From assembly GCA_964523375.1 (NCBI GenBank), contig CAZFYG010000006.1:1-64000 (forward strand): DNA of 64,000 nt. The letters are read 5' to 3'. The translations under genes and the position numbers were made by a program. The first letter of the stretch is position 1; the number at the start of each line of letters is the position of its first letter. This document shows positions 46,011-55,034 of this stretch, piece by piece. The notes under the pieces are model-generated. The model was not told where the DNA came from. It made no database searches and worked only from the letters and a program-made list of their open reading frames with translations. This stretch comes from CAJQGY01 sp964523375 (lineage in GTDB: Bacteria; Pseudomonadota; Gammaproteobacteria; Magnimaribacterales; D2472).

Positions 46011-46451
46011 CTAGTTAAAAACTGATTCGATTTCTGTAAAAGAAAAGCCTCTATTTATTAAAAAATTTTTTTGCTTTGCTTTAAGTTTGAAATCAACTGA
46101 CACCCCGTCTCTGAATTTTTTATTAAACACTTGATGTGCTAATTCTTCCCATTCGCCTGATTCTGATATTGCTTCATTTGCTATAAAGCTTTCCACTCCT
46201 TTTGATAAAAGCTCGTAAGAGATTTTCTTAGGGCCAAACCCTTTCCTTTTTCGGGCAGCAACATAATGTTCTGAAAACCTTGCGTCGTTAATTAAATTAT
46301 TATCTTCTAGCTTTTGGATAGTTAATTCAATCAAATCTAAATTAGAAAATTTTTTTGAAAGCTTGTCTAATATTTCTTTTTTTGAATGCTCTCTTCGAGA
46401 TAAAATATCTAAAGATTTGTTATAAATTTCAACAGGTTCTTCTATCATCAA
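46011..46451 (-). CDS. recX: Regulatory protein RecX
   Basis: A 146-residue helical protein with the three RecX repeats: SLDILSRREHSKKEILDKL, then LEDNNLINDARFSEHYV, and a C-terminal NFLINRGFSFTEIESVF. RecX inhibits RecA filament growth. recA is not adjacent. The gene overlaps the glycine-zipper lipoprotein gene upstream by four bases. Two ATG codons in tandem (46451 and 46448) are possible starts. Confidence 0.88.
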   Translation of the reverse strand: MMIEEPVEIYNKSLDILSRREHSKKEILDKLSKKFSNLDLIELTIQKLEDNNLINDARFSEHYVAARKRKGFGPKKISYELLSKGVESFIANEAISESGEWEELAHQVFNKKFRDGVSVDFKLKAKQKNFLINRGFSFTEIESVFN

Positions 46452-46912
46452 TCAATTGGCAGAACTCTCGATTTTCCATTTCTTTTTATTATTCTTACTT
46501 TCTGATTTTTTTCGTACCTAACATCACTCGACTCTTGAATAATGGATACCAGTCTCCCAGAAGTTGTCTCAATTAATAACTCGACCCCATTTTTTTTAGT
46601 CATTGCTGAACCTATATTCGCTCCAATAGCGCTACCAGCAAGGGCACCAAGAACAGAAGCAATATCTGATTCAGTATCAGAATCTGTTGTATTTTTACCT
46701 GCAACGCCTCCAATTGCCGCTCCTGCTGCTGCTCCAAGCCTTCTGTCACCTTCAATGGTCACATTGGTAATGTCTAAAATAGTTCCAAGAGTTATGCTCT
46801 GTTGTTTTTGAACGTCACCTCTAGATACTGTAGTCGGCTGTTGCGAAATATTTACACAACTAGTTGTAAATAATCCTAAAAGTATAATTATTGAAAATTT
46901 ATTTTTTATCAT
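46448..46912 (-). CDS. Glycine-zipper outer-membrane lipoprotein (SlyB-like)
   Basis: A 154-residue lipoprotein with a signal ending in TTSC (Cys near residue 19). A glycine-zipper stretch lies at about 60-105 (GAAAGAAIGGVAG and GALAGSAIGANIG). The C-terminal part resembles the SlyB family tail with VELLIETTSGRLVSIIQ. Such proteins stabilise the outer membrane. It overlaps the upstream hypothetical gene by 14 bases and recX by four, so three unrelated-looking genes share one transcript. Confidence 0.82.
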   Translation of the reverse strand: MIKNKFSIIILLGLFTTSCVNISQQPTTVSRGDVQKQQSITLGTILDITNVTIEGDRRLGAAAGAAIGGVAGKNTTDSDTESDIASVLGALAGSAIGANIGSAMTKKNGVELLIETTSGRLVSIIQESSDVRYEKNQKVRIIKRNGKSRVLPID

Positions 46913-47300
46913 CTATCTGCTCCATTTTTTTATATTTTCGATTTAAATCATCTGTGATTAAGTAGTATGTTTTATCTTTACTAAAACCATCTAAAAGGCT
47001 CACCTTGTATATGTCGCCACTAAAAAATGGCTCAATAAGTTTTACTCTATAGCCCTTCTTAAGTCTTACTAATTTCCTTGAATCAATATATGAAAACTGA
47101 TTCCAATCGCCATACTCTCTTCCTCTATAAGTGTGCAGCGCATCTTGCGGCATCATATATAGAACCTGCCCATTCCCTGAAAACCTGCTGCTATGCGTAT
47201 CTAAGACCCATATATCTTCCGGTTGAATTAGCGGATCAGTGGTCTCTTCTGAATATGTAAATAAGGATAGAAATGCTGTTATAAAAAATATTAATTTCAT
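46899..47300 (-). CDS. Exported protein of unknown function
   Basis: A 133-residue protein with a signal peptide (MKLIFFITAFLSLFTYSEE). The mature part of about 115 residues is rich in Tyr, Asp and Lys and contains EDIWVLDTHSSRFSGNG and GDWNQFSYIDSRKLVRL. I do not recognise a family. No lipobox or membrane segment follows the signal, so a soluble periplasmic protein is likely. It is the first gene of the unit that continues with the SlyB-like lipoprotein and recX. Confidence 0.7.
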   Translation of the reverse strand: MKLIFFITAFLSLFTYSEETTDPLIQPEDIWVLDTHSSRFSGNGQVLYMMPQDALHTYRGREYGDWNQFSYIDSRKLVRLKKGYRVKLIEPFFSGDIYKVSLLDGFSKDKTYYLITDDLNRKYKKMEQIDDKK

Positions 47301-47444
47301 AAAGTTAAGACATATAAATTGGGAAATAGTTCAAAATAATTACTCCAGTAAAATACATAAATAAATTTTTGCTATTGTAAATAACCTCTTTGTACCAATA
47401 TTAAACATTAGACCACAAATCTCTATTCAATAATCAAATAATGA

Positions 47445-47450
47445 TAATAT
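47445..47450 (+). promoter_or_regulatory. Candidate -10 element for leaderless dsbD-like gene
   Basis: TAATAT (overlapping GATAAT at 47443-47448) is followed by TAGGCT and the ATG at 47457. No ribosome site is seen. The rest of 47301-47456 is A+T-rich divergent intergenic DNA without repeats or a recognisable RNA. Confidence 0.35.
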
Positions 47451-47456
47451 TAGGCT

Positions 47457-49436
47457 ATGAAATATAAATTATTACTGCTAATTCTGATCCCAATGATTGG
47501 AATAGGTTCCAATGAAGTAAATACTGGTCATGCAAAAGTATCTTTGGTGAAGAGCGCAGAAAATCTCATTGCAAACCAATCATTTATTGGTATAAAGTTT
47601 GATCTTAACAGCGGCTGGCATACTTACTGGAAGAACCCTGGTGACTCAGGCGGCCCTTTAGAGATTAAATGGAATATGCCGGATAATCTTGAATTAAGTC
47701 AAATTAGCTGGCCTACTCCGCATTTAATACCATATCCACCTCTGATGACATATGGTTATGATAAAGAAGTTATTTTTCCTTTTAAAGTTCTTGATTACGA
47801 AAATACTGGCTTAGATTCATCTATTGAAGTTTCTGTGGACTTCCTTATATGCGCAGATGTATGTATTCCAGAAAAAGCCTTAATAAAAACCTCAATAAAC
47901 AATATCGAATTTGATAGTAATCTAATAAAAATTCAGTCAGACATACCTTCAACCATTCTTCCAGTTGAAGCAAATATAAATAAGAAAACTTTAGAGATAA
48001 GGTTTTCTAAAACTTCTAATGTCTCAAACGTTTACTTCTTTTCTGAAATTCAAGACTTCGTTGATCATGCTGCTGCTCAAAATCTAATTGAGTATGAAAA
48101 CTCCTATCTACTTTCGGTCGATCTGTTAGATGGCCAACTAGATAGTAATAATATTAAAGGTTTAATTGAGATAGACGATAGTGTCTATTTAATAGACTCT
48201 GATTTAATACTAAGCGCTGAACAAAGTAATGAATTTGGAATACTTGAAGCTTTATTTTTTGCTTTTATAGGGGGATTGATTTTAAATCTGATGCCTTGCG
48301 TCTTCCCAGTAATATCTCTAAAAGTCTTAAGTTTTGTATCAATGAGTGGAGAATCTGAAAATAAGATAAGACTTCATTCCTTAAGCTTTTCCTTGGGTGT
48401 ATTAATTTCATTTTTAGCTATTGCCATTCTTTTGATAGTTTTGAAAGAGTCTGGAAATTATCTTGGCTGGGGTTTTCAACTTCAATCTCCTTTAATTGTA
48501 TCCTCTTTAGCGATTGTAATGTTTGTTATAGGTCTTATTTTATTGACAGATATCAACATAGGAAGCTCTTTGACTAGATCAAATTTTAATAATGAGTCAT
48601 ATTCTGGATACTTAAATTCTTTCTTAACGGGCGTACTTGCTGTAATCGTTGCTTCTCCTTGCACAGCTCCTTTTATGGGTGCTGCTATTGGATATGCATT
48701 GGTTCAGCCTTCTGGCACTACGTTGCCTATTTTTGCATCACTTGGGCTCGGGTTTGCAGCACCCTACATGCTGCTTAGTGCAAATCCTAAGCTAATATCT
48801 CTCATGCCCAGACCGGGTAAGTGGATGGAGACATTAAAAGAATTCTTTGCATTCCCAATGTTTGCAACTGCATTATGGTTAATATGGGTATTTAGTATTC
48901 AATCTAATATAGATGGGCTAATAAATTTATTGGTTTGCTTATTGTTAACTGGCCTGCTTATTTGGGTTTTTAAAACTTTTAAAAATACTATTTTTCTTAT
49001 TTTAATAACTACAATAGTTTTGGGTTCTATAATTACTCAACTTATCTCGATAAATAATATTTCAAACTCCAGTCCTGCCGTAAGCTCAAATAAAAATGAT
49101 ATTGGGCAATGGTATTTTGGAATTGAAGATGAGATGCAAGCCAAAAAACAACCATACCTCATTAACTTCACTGCTGCTTGGTGCATTACTTGCCAGGCAA
49201 ATGATAAAATTGCTCTCTCTAGACCTCTTGTTAAAGAGTATCTAATTGCAAATAATATAAATTACATAGTTGCAGACTGGACCAATAAAGATAGCGATAT
49301 TTTAAAATCTTTAAATTTCTATGGCAGGAGCGGAGTTCCTTTATATATATATTGGAAGCCTGGAATGTTGAAACCTGATATTCTTCCTGCGATTCTTACA
49401 GAGTCATTGTTGCTTGAAAAATTAGATAATTCTTAA
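47457..49436 (+). CDS. DsbD/ScsB-family thiol:disulfide interchange protein
   Basis: A 659-residue inner-membrane electron carrier. A signal peptide leads to an N-terminal periplasmic domain of ScsB type (GWHTYWKNPGDSGGP; YPPLMTYGYD) with redox Cys near residues 132 and 136 (ICADVC). About eight transmembrane helices hold the paired Cys of MPCVFP (near 281) and SPCTAPF (near 402). A C-terminal thioredoxin domain has WCITC near 575. Electrons pass from cytoplasmic thioredoxin to periplasmic substrates. The N-domain differs from classical DsbD, so the partner may differ, for example a TlpA-like protein. Confidence 0.9.
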   Translation: MKYKLLLLILIPMIGIGSNEVNTGHAKVSLVKSAENLIANQSFIGIKFDLNSGWHTYWKNPGDSGGPLEIKWNMPDNLELSQISWPTPHLIPYPPLMTYGYDKEVIFPFKVLDYENTGLDSSIEVSVDFLICADVCIPEKALIKTSINNIEFDSNLIKIQSDIPSTILPVEANINKKTLEIRFSKTSNVSNVYFFSEIQDFVDHAAAQNLIEYENSYLLSVDLLDGQLDSNNIKGLIEIDDSVYLIDSDLILSAEQSNEFGILEALFFAFIGGLILNLMPCVFPVISLKVLSFVSMSGESENKIRLHSLSFSLGVLISFLAIAILLIVLKESGNYLGWGFQLQSPLIVSSLAIVMFVIGLILLTDINIGSSLTRSNFNNESYSGYLNSFLTGVLAVIVASPCTAPFMGAAIGYALVQPSGTTLPIFASLGLGFAAPYMLLSANPKLISLMPRPGKWMETLKEFFAFPMFATALWLIWVFSIQSNIDGLINLLVCLLLTGLLIWVFKTFKNTIFLILITTIVLGSIITQLISINNISNSSPAVSSNKNDIGQWYFGIEDEMQAKKQPYLINFTAAWCITCQANDKIALSRPLVKEYLIANNINYIVADWTNKDSDILKSLNFYGRSGVPLYIYWKPGMLKPDILPAILTESLLLEKLDNS

Positions 49437-49475
49437 ATTTAAACTATAATAGACCAAATAAATTTTTGAGGCTTT

Positions 49476-50177
49476 ATGTCTGACAATACATTTGTTCTAT
49501 TCTCCAACCTTCATTTGTTAACTTTATTAATTGTTACATTGATATGCGTAATCATTCCTTTAAAAATGAAAAATGCGACACAGCGATCTACTGAAAATAT
49601 CTCAAAGTTAATAGCATATGTCATTTTGGCTCATGTAGTGTCCTCTCCTTTCAAGGATCTTTTTTACTTAGAAAACCCTTATGACTGGAGAGAAGTCTTA
49701 CCTTTTCACATGTGCGATCTTTCTGAAATTTTTGTTGCATGGTTTTTACTTGGAGGACCCAAAATTTGTTATAAAATTGCATTTTTTTGGGGAATGGCTG
49801 GTGCTACTCTTGCAATGATAACTCCTGATATACAAAAGTTTGATGTTGAGTATGTTTATTTTTATATAGGCCATGGGATGATAGTTCTAGGAATTCTGTA
49901 TGCCACCATAACTCTAGGCAATAGGCCATTCTTTAAAGATGTTGGTTTAGTTTCTTTAATAACTCTTTTTGTCTTGCTTCCTGCTATATGGATAATTAAT
50001 ACTGCTCTAGGCGATCCAGCAAATTATTGGTATCTTGCAAAAAAACCAGATGGCGAGAGTCTTTTTGATTTATTTCCGGATCCGCCTTTCCATCTATTAA
50101 TTACAACCCCAATAGCATTAATAATGTTTTACTTACTCTATATTCCATTCTATTTTATGGATCGAAGTAAGAAGTGA
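49476..50177 (+). CDS. YwaF/TMEM164-family integral membrane protein
   Basis: A 233-residue protein with about seven transmembrane helices. The motif LPFHMCDLSE near residue 75 and the later NYWYLAKKPDG near 190 match the TIGR02206/YwaF family, which is related to eukaryotic TMEM164. The conserved His and Cys of the first motif are present. A GAGG ribosome site and a TATAAT (49445-49450) lie upstream. Bacterial function is unknown; a lipid acyl-transfer role is conceivable by analogy to TMEM164, but only by analogy. Confidence 0.75.
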   Translation: MSDNTFVLFSNLHLLTLLIVTLICVIIPLKMKNATQRSTENISKLIAYVILAHVVSSPFKDLFYLENPYDWREVLPFHMCDLSEIFVAWFLLGGPKICYKIAFFWGMAGATLAMITPDIQKFDVEYVYFYIGHGMIVLGILYATITLGNRPFFKDVGLVSLITLFVLLPAIWIINTALGDPANYWYLAKKPDGESLFDLFPDPPFHLLITTPIALIMFYLLYIPFYFMDRSKK

Positions 50178-50238
50178 TCTCTATACCTATTAATTAAAAA
50201 TAGATATAAAATAATGATAGGTAACTATTTAAATTATT

Positions 50239-51324
50239 ATGAATGACTTTATTGTTTTAGTTCAAGATGTTTGGAACTCAGGTTTTCTAGGTATAGGCCT
50301 TGGGTCCATAATTTCTTCTTTGCTTGTATTACTTGCAGCATTTCTCTTTAGAGGGTTTGTTATATCGGTAATATTAAACTCATTAGGTAAGCTTGCTGAG
50401 AGTACTGAATCAAATATTGATGATGAAATACTTAATGCGCTTAAAAAGCCATTGGGATTAGTTCCAATAACAGTGGCTCTTTATATTTGCACTTTGATAT
50501 TGCCCATTTCTGGAATTGTTGGAGATATAGCTACAAATATAGTTAGGGCTTTTGTAATATTTACTATATTTAGTGCTCTTTCTAGTGCTGTAAAACCAAT
50601 ATTTGAAGCTTTATCTACAAGCTCTTGGCTTACAGCATCAATGCAAATGTGGCTCGAAAGAGCCTCAAGATTCATTGTATGGGTTATAGGTATTGCAATT
50701 ATTTTAGATATTTTTGGAATTCAAATTGGCCCATTGGTAGCTGGATTGGGTTTATTTTCAGTTGCAGTAGCATTAGGAGCGCAAGACTTCTTTAAAAATC
50801 TAATAGCAGGAATATTGATTATTGGAGAACATAGATTCCAACCTGGAGATAGAATTGAGGTAATCGGAGAGCTGCATGGAATAGTTGAAACAATAGGTTT
50901 TAGATCTACTGTAATAAGAACATTTGATACAGCTCCAATGGCTATACCTAACAAAGATCTTTCAGATGTAAAAGTAATTAATCATGGTGAAATGGTAAAT
51001 AGAAGAATTAACTGGACTATAAATTTAGTTTACTCAACATCTATAGAAGAATTGGAGAATATTAGATCACACATAAAAGAATATATTTTAAAAAGCAATA
51101 ATTTTGTTTCGGACCCAGATCTAGATCCAGTAGTTAGAGTTGTAGAGCTTGGTGCAAGCTCAATAGATGTAAGGATTGTAGCTTATGCCGACCCTGTTGG
51201 TTTTGCGGACTTTAATAGAATAAAAGAAGAATTGATATTTAACATTATGAAAATTGTAAAAGAAGATGGGTCAGAATTTGCATACCCATCAACCTCTTTA
51301 TATGTTGAAAGTATGCCTAGCTAA
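50239..51324 (+). CDS. MscS-family mechanosensitive ion channel
   Basis: A 361-residue inner-membrane protein with four N-terminal helices before the channel core. The pore helix and vestibule start are GLGLFSVAVALGAQDFFKNLIAG near residue 175; FQPGDRIEV and the vestibule beta domain with VETIGFRSTVIRTFD follow. It opens under membrane tension to release osmolytes. It stands nine bases before the SLC13-RCK gene and is probably co-transcribed with it. Confidence 0.92.
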   Translation: MNDFIVLVQDVWNSGFLGIGLGSIISSLLVLLAAFLFRGFVISVILNSLGKLAESTESNIDDEILNALKKPLGLVPITVALYICTLILPISGIVGDIATNIVRAFVIFTIFSALSSAVKPIFEALSTSSWLTASMQMWLERASRFIVWVIGIAIILDIFGIQIGPLVAGLGLFSVAVALGAQDFFKNLIAGILIIGEHRFQPGDRIEVIGELHGIVETIGFRSTVIRTFDTAPMAIPNKDLSDVKVINHGEMVNRRINWTINLVYSTSIEELENIRSHIKEYILKSNNFVSDPDLDPVVRVVELGASSIDVRIVAYADPVGFADFNRIKEELIFNIMKIVKEDGSEFAYPSTSLYVESMPS

Positions 51325-51332
51325 GAATTATT

Positions 51333-53099
51333 ATGAGTGATCAGTTAATTCTCTCTTTTACTCTTGCAGGACTCCTCTTTGCTTTTATATGGGGAAAATT
51401 CAGATACGATGCTCTAACAATAGCGGCACTCATGCTACTCATAACCTTAGGAGTAATTCCTGCTTCAGATGCTTTTTTAGGATTTTCTCATCCAGCAGTT
51501 CTAACTGTTGCTCTTGTTCTTGTGATTAGTCAGGGCTTAAAAAACTCTGGTTTAACCGGCTTGGTTGGAAAAATTATTGGTACAAGAAAGTTTACAGAAC
51601 TTCAGTTTTTAATTTCATTGTTATTAATAGCAGCATTTCTTTCTTCTTTTATAAATAATATTGGTGCTTTAGCAATCTTGTTACCCATAACCCTTAACGT
51701 GTGTCAAAAAATGGATTGGCACCCATCAAGATTCCTTATGCCTTTAGCATTTGCATGCATCTTGGGGGGTATGAATACAACCATTGGTACACCACCCAAT
51801 ATAATAATTTCAGAATATAAGGCTACCATTTCAAGCAGTCCTTTCAGTTTTTTTGATTATTCATATGTTGGGATGGCTGTAACGCTTTTAGGTATATTTT
51901 TTATTACATTTATAGGTCGTAATTTTATTTTATTAAGGGATGATGCAAACAATAATGCATCTCTAATTAATCTTAAAGGCTATCTGTTTGAAGTTAAAGT
52001 TAATGAAAATAGTAATTCTATTGGCATGACTTTGGCGGCATTTAAAAGGTTGGCTGGGGAAGATGTTGATGTGATTGGTGTTGTGAATGAATCTGGAGCT
52101 GTTAGTAAGGTTAAAAATAATACCAGGGTTAAGGCTAATCAAATTCTTGTATTAAAAACACCACCCGATGATTTAGCATCCCTTTTAGAAACATTTGATT
52201 TCTCAATTCCAGAAGAACTACACTTCTTCAAGGAAGATGATTTAGAGGAGATAGAAGTCATGATTACTCCAGGATCTAGGTTAATTGGAAGAAAACATGA
52301 TTTTTTTTATAAAATTGCATATGAAGAATTAAATTTACTTGGTCTTTGGAGAAAGGGTTCTAAATATAGAACACGACTCACCAGAGAAACTTTTAGAGCA
52401 GGTGATGTATTGCTTCTTGGAGTAAAAGACCTTGAAGAGGAGGATGTAACCAATAAAATAAAACATCTTGGATTAATGCCCCTTAGACAAAGAGAGCTTC
52501 AAACAATACCTAGTAGGAGTAGATTGCTTAAAGGAATGATATTTTTTGCTATTTCTATTGCCTTAGTAGCATTTAATTATTTAACAACTGCTGCTGCTTT
52601 TTTATTATGTGTATTAGCATTCTTGCGTATAAAAATTATTGATGGAAACTTCTACAGAGATATAGATTGGCCTATTGTTATAATGCTGGCTGCTATGATA
52701 CCGATTGGTGGTGCATTACAAACAACTGGCTTGAGCGACTTAATATCAAATCAAATTTCTCTATATGCAGTTAATTTAAGTCAATTTTGGTTATTGTTTC
52801 TTATTTTGGTAGTAACGATGGCGACTACTGACATAATTAATAATGCTGCAACAGCGGTGATTATGGCTCCAATCTCTGCTGGCATTGCTACTCAATTAGG
52901 TTATGACATAGAACCATTTTTGATGGTTGTTGCTGTAGGTGCGAGTTGTGCATTTTTAACCCCAATTGGACACCAATGTAATACAGTGATTATGGGTCCA
53001 GGTAATTATAAATTTACAGACTATTGGAGATTGGGCTTACCTTTAGACTTCTTAATAATAACAATCTCAATTCCAATGATTTTATTTGTATGGACCTAG
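51333..53099 (+). CDS. SLC13-type permease with two RCK_C (TrkA_C) domains
   Basis: A 588-residue transporter. The first membrane half includes the SFINNIGALAILLPI and GGMNTTIGTPPNIIISEY signatures; the second has TDIINNAATAVIMAPI and a PIGHQCN segment. A cytoplasmic insert at about residues 210-385 contains two RCK_C domains (starting near LFEVKVNENS and EVMITPGS), regulatory modules that bind small ligands. The family moves sulfate, dicarboxylates or other anions with sodium. Its end overlaps a small downstream gene by ten bases. Confidence 0.9.
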   Translation: MSDQLILSFTLAGLLFAFIWGKFRYDALTIAALMLLITLGVIPASDAFLGFSHPAVLTVALVLVISQGLKNSGLTGLVGKIIGTRKFTELQFLISLLLIAAFLSSFINNIGALAILLPITLNVCQKMDWHPSRFLMPLAFACILGGMNTTIGTPPNIIISEYKATISSSPFSFFDYSYVGMAVTLLGIFFITFIGRNFILLRDDANNNASLINLKGYLFEVKVNENSNSIGMTLAAFKRLAGEDVDVIGVVNESGAVSKVKNNTRVKANQILVLKTPPDDLASLLETFDFSIPEELHFFKEDDLEEIEVMITPGSRLIGRKHDFFYKIAYEELNLLGLWRKGSKYRTRLTRETFRAGDVLLLGVKDLEEEDVTNKIKHLGLMPLRQRELQTIPSRSRLLKGMIFFAISIALVAFNYLTTAAAFLLCVLAFLRIKIIDGNFYRDIDWPIVIMLAAMIPIGGALQTTGLSDLISNQISLYAVNLSQFWLLFLILVVTMATTDIINNAATAVIMAPISAGIATQLGYDIEPFLMVVAVGASCAFLTPIGHQCNTVIMGPGNYKFTDYWRLGLPLDFLIITISIPMILFVWT

Positions 53100-53266
53100 A
53101 CGATAAATATAAAAGACCAAATCAAGTAACTGGAAAGCCCTTTGAAGAAGGGTTTGTGGATGTTAGCGGCAGGGTGTTTGTAAGATATCTTAATAAACAG
53201 GGTAATGATGGTTATTACTTTGAAGAGTGGAAAAAAGACACCAATCTTTCTATTATTAAAGACTAA
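53090..53266 (+). CDS. Small protein of unknown function (58 residues)
   Basis: A hydrophilic 58-residue frame starting MDLDDKYKRPNQVTGKPFE and continuing through GRVFVRYLNKQGNDGYYFE, without signal or membrane segment. The ATG overlaps the SLC13-RCK gene by ten bases, which suggests translational coupling. The compact charged and aromatic composition looks like a real folded protein rather than a random frame. No family is recognised. It ends two bases before the stop of the opposite hydrolase gene. Confidence 0.55.
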   Translation: MDLDDKYKRPNQVTGKPFEEGFVDVSGRVFVRYLNKQGNDGYYFEEWKKDTNLSIIKD

Positions 53267-53268
53267 TC

Positions 53269-54459
53269 TTAGTTGCTTAGGTTAGCAATTTGGTCGACAA
53301 ATTTTTCAAAGTTTACAACAAATTCTTTTGACTCACCCTCTTCCTCAGTTGTAGGAGTTATTACATCTATGCCCTCTTCTACTAACCCAAAGTTTAGTAA
53401 AATACGAGCTGTTTTTACTGCTTGCTCAACTCCTAGCCATCTAAAATAACCTAAAGGCCCCCATTTTTGAATATCACCATGATCCTTTTGTTGATATTTT
53501 GTTATTCTAGTAACAACAATATCATTCTCTCTGTCAATAAAAGTGTATTGACCAAATTTACCAGCAGTATGGAATATCTTTGATTTATCATCATGCTTAC
53601 CAACCCACCAATGCAGTGAATACCCGCTTCTAGGGGAGTCATCTGAAAACCCCCACACAACTTGAAAAGTCTCATCGATGAAATCTTTAGATAGTATTTT
53701 TTTTCCATTCCAATAACCATCTCTTGCAAATAAAAGCCCGATTTTTGAATAGTCTCTTGCCGACATATCAACACAGCAATAAGCAAGAACATTGCCAGTC
53801 TCGTCCTTCCACAATTTGTAACTACTTATATTAAGAGGTTTGAGGATTCTTTCTTTAAGTAAGATATCTGCTTTCTTTCCAGTTGCTGAATAAAGAATAT
53901 CACCAATAATCATTGAATTAACATTGTTATATTCCCATTTAATACCAGCATCTTTCTCAACACCCACCTTTCGAGCATAATCCAGATGATCTTTTTGAAA
54001 AAACATCCTTTCATGCTCATGCTCTGGAAAATCAAGCCCACTAGACATATTTAGGAGGTCTCTTATGGTGATTTTTGATCTCTCATCGTCGAAATAAGAT
54101 AGATATTTTTTTACTTTATCATCCAAACTAGCTATCTCTCCTCGATCGATTGATACACCTATCAATGCTGCATAGTAGCTTTTGGCCATAGACCATGATG
54201 TTCCATGTGATGAAGAGTTATATCCATCTGCATACTTCTCACCAATAACTCTACCATTCGAAATCACAACAATTCCCATAGTAGATTTATCTTCATAGGC
54301 CAAATCAATTAAGCTATCTATTTTGGTTTGACTAATTCCTTGGTCATTTGGCAAGGAGGATTCCCAGACATCAGTTGGAAAATAGTTGCTAGAAGTATAA
54401 CTATTGAAGCTAATAAAAGTTATTAAGGAAAATAAGAATGAGGTAATTTTTTTTTGCAT
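53269..54459 (-). CDS. Serine hydrolase of the beta-lactamase / class C fold, exported
   Basis: A 396-residue protein with a signal peptide (MQKKITSFLFSLITFIS). The catalytic SxxK is SMAK near residue 92, and the YxN element is YNN in KWEYNNVNSM near 180. HTAGKFGQY near 297 fills the place of the third motif (HxG variant). This composition fits esterase/6-aminohexanoate-dimer-hydrolase-like members rather than a true antibiotic-resistance enzyme. It may hydrolyse esters or peptides in the periplasm. Confidence 0.82.
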   Translation of the reverse strand: MQKKITSFLFSLITFISFNSYTSSNYFPTDVWESSLPNDQGISQTKIDSLIDLAYEDKSTMGIVVISNGRVIGEKYADGYNSSSHGTSWSMAKSYYAALIGVSIDRGEIASLDDKVKKYLSYFDDERSKITIRDLLNMSSGLDFPEHEHERMFFQKDHLDYARKVGVEKDAGIKWEYNNVNSMIIGDILYSATGKKADILLKERILKPLNISSYKLWKDETGNVLAYCCVDMSARDYSKIGLLFARDGYWNGKKILSKDFIDETFQVVWGFSDDSPRSGYSLHWWVGKHDDKSKIFHTAGKFGQYTFIDRENDIVVTRITKYQQKDHGDIQKWGPLGYFRWLGVEQAVKTARILLNFGLVEEGIDVITPTTEEEGESKEFVVNFEKFVDQIANLSN

Positions 54460-54477
54460 AATTTTTTTTTCTTTAGA

Positions 54478-55020
54478 TTAATACGATACCAATATTTCTA
54501 AATGGTAACCATTTTTTTTTATTTTGTTGGAGCCACCTAACTCAGGTAGGTCAATTACAGATAAAATCAAAATATTATCTCTTGGAACATTAAAGTTCTC
54601 GCATATAAGCTCTGCACAAGCTAAAGCCGTTCCACCAGTCGCTACCAAGTCATCAACTATTACAATTCTTTCTCTTTCAGTGATATTGGTATTTTTCTGA
54701 ATTTCAATACTTGTACTGCCATACTCAAGTTTGAATTCTTTCTTATATGTTTCGTTTGGAAGTTTCCCAGGCTTTCTAGCTAAAACAAAAGGAAGGCTTA
54801 GATCTTTAGATATTGGGCCTGCAAATATAAAACCTCTGCTTTCTATGCTTGCTACCATTGTTGCATTGAACTTTTCAGTAAGATCAATAAATGCATTACA
54901 TGCCTTAGTTAGGCCTTCAGGACTCTCTATAAGGCTAGTTATATCTCTAAACTTTATTCCAGGAATAGGAAAGTCATTAACAGTTCTTATATATTGTTTG
55001 AGGTTTAATTTATCTTCCAT
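54478..55020 (-). CDS. apt: Adenine phosphoribosyltransferase
   Basis: A 180-residue purine salvage enzyme that makes AMP from adenine and PRPP. GIKFRDITSLI at the N-terminus, IESRGFIFAGPI, and the PRPP loop VIVDDLVATGGTALA (about residues 122-136) are all intact. The ATG at 55020 is chosen for the GGAAA eight bases upstream; a TTG four codons earlier is possible. It starts 14 bases after tRNA-Val(GAC) on the same strand, so its mRNA probably results from tRNA processing. Confidence 0.95.
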   Translation of the reverse strand: MEDKLNLKQYIRTVNDFPIPGIKFRDITSLIESPEGLTKACNAFIDLTEKFNATMVASIESRGFIFAGPISKDLSLPFVLARKPGKLPNETYKKEFKLEYGSTSIEIQKNTNITERERIVIVDDLVATGGTALACAELICENFNVPRDNILILSVIDLPELGGSNKIKKNGYHLEILVSY

Positions 55021-55034
55021 GATATTTTCCAAAT

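Noticed and set aside
53269..54459. A beta-lactamase resistance gene.
   Set aside because: SMAK and YNN are present but the third motif is HTAG and the overall pattern is of esterase-like serine hydrolases; no resistance claim is justified.
54460..54477. T-rich run near 54464 as a terminator.
   Set aside because: There is no GC-rich hairpin before it on either strand; it is part of the A+T-rich leader between apt and the hydrolase gene.
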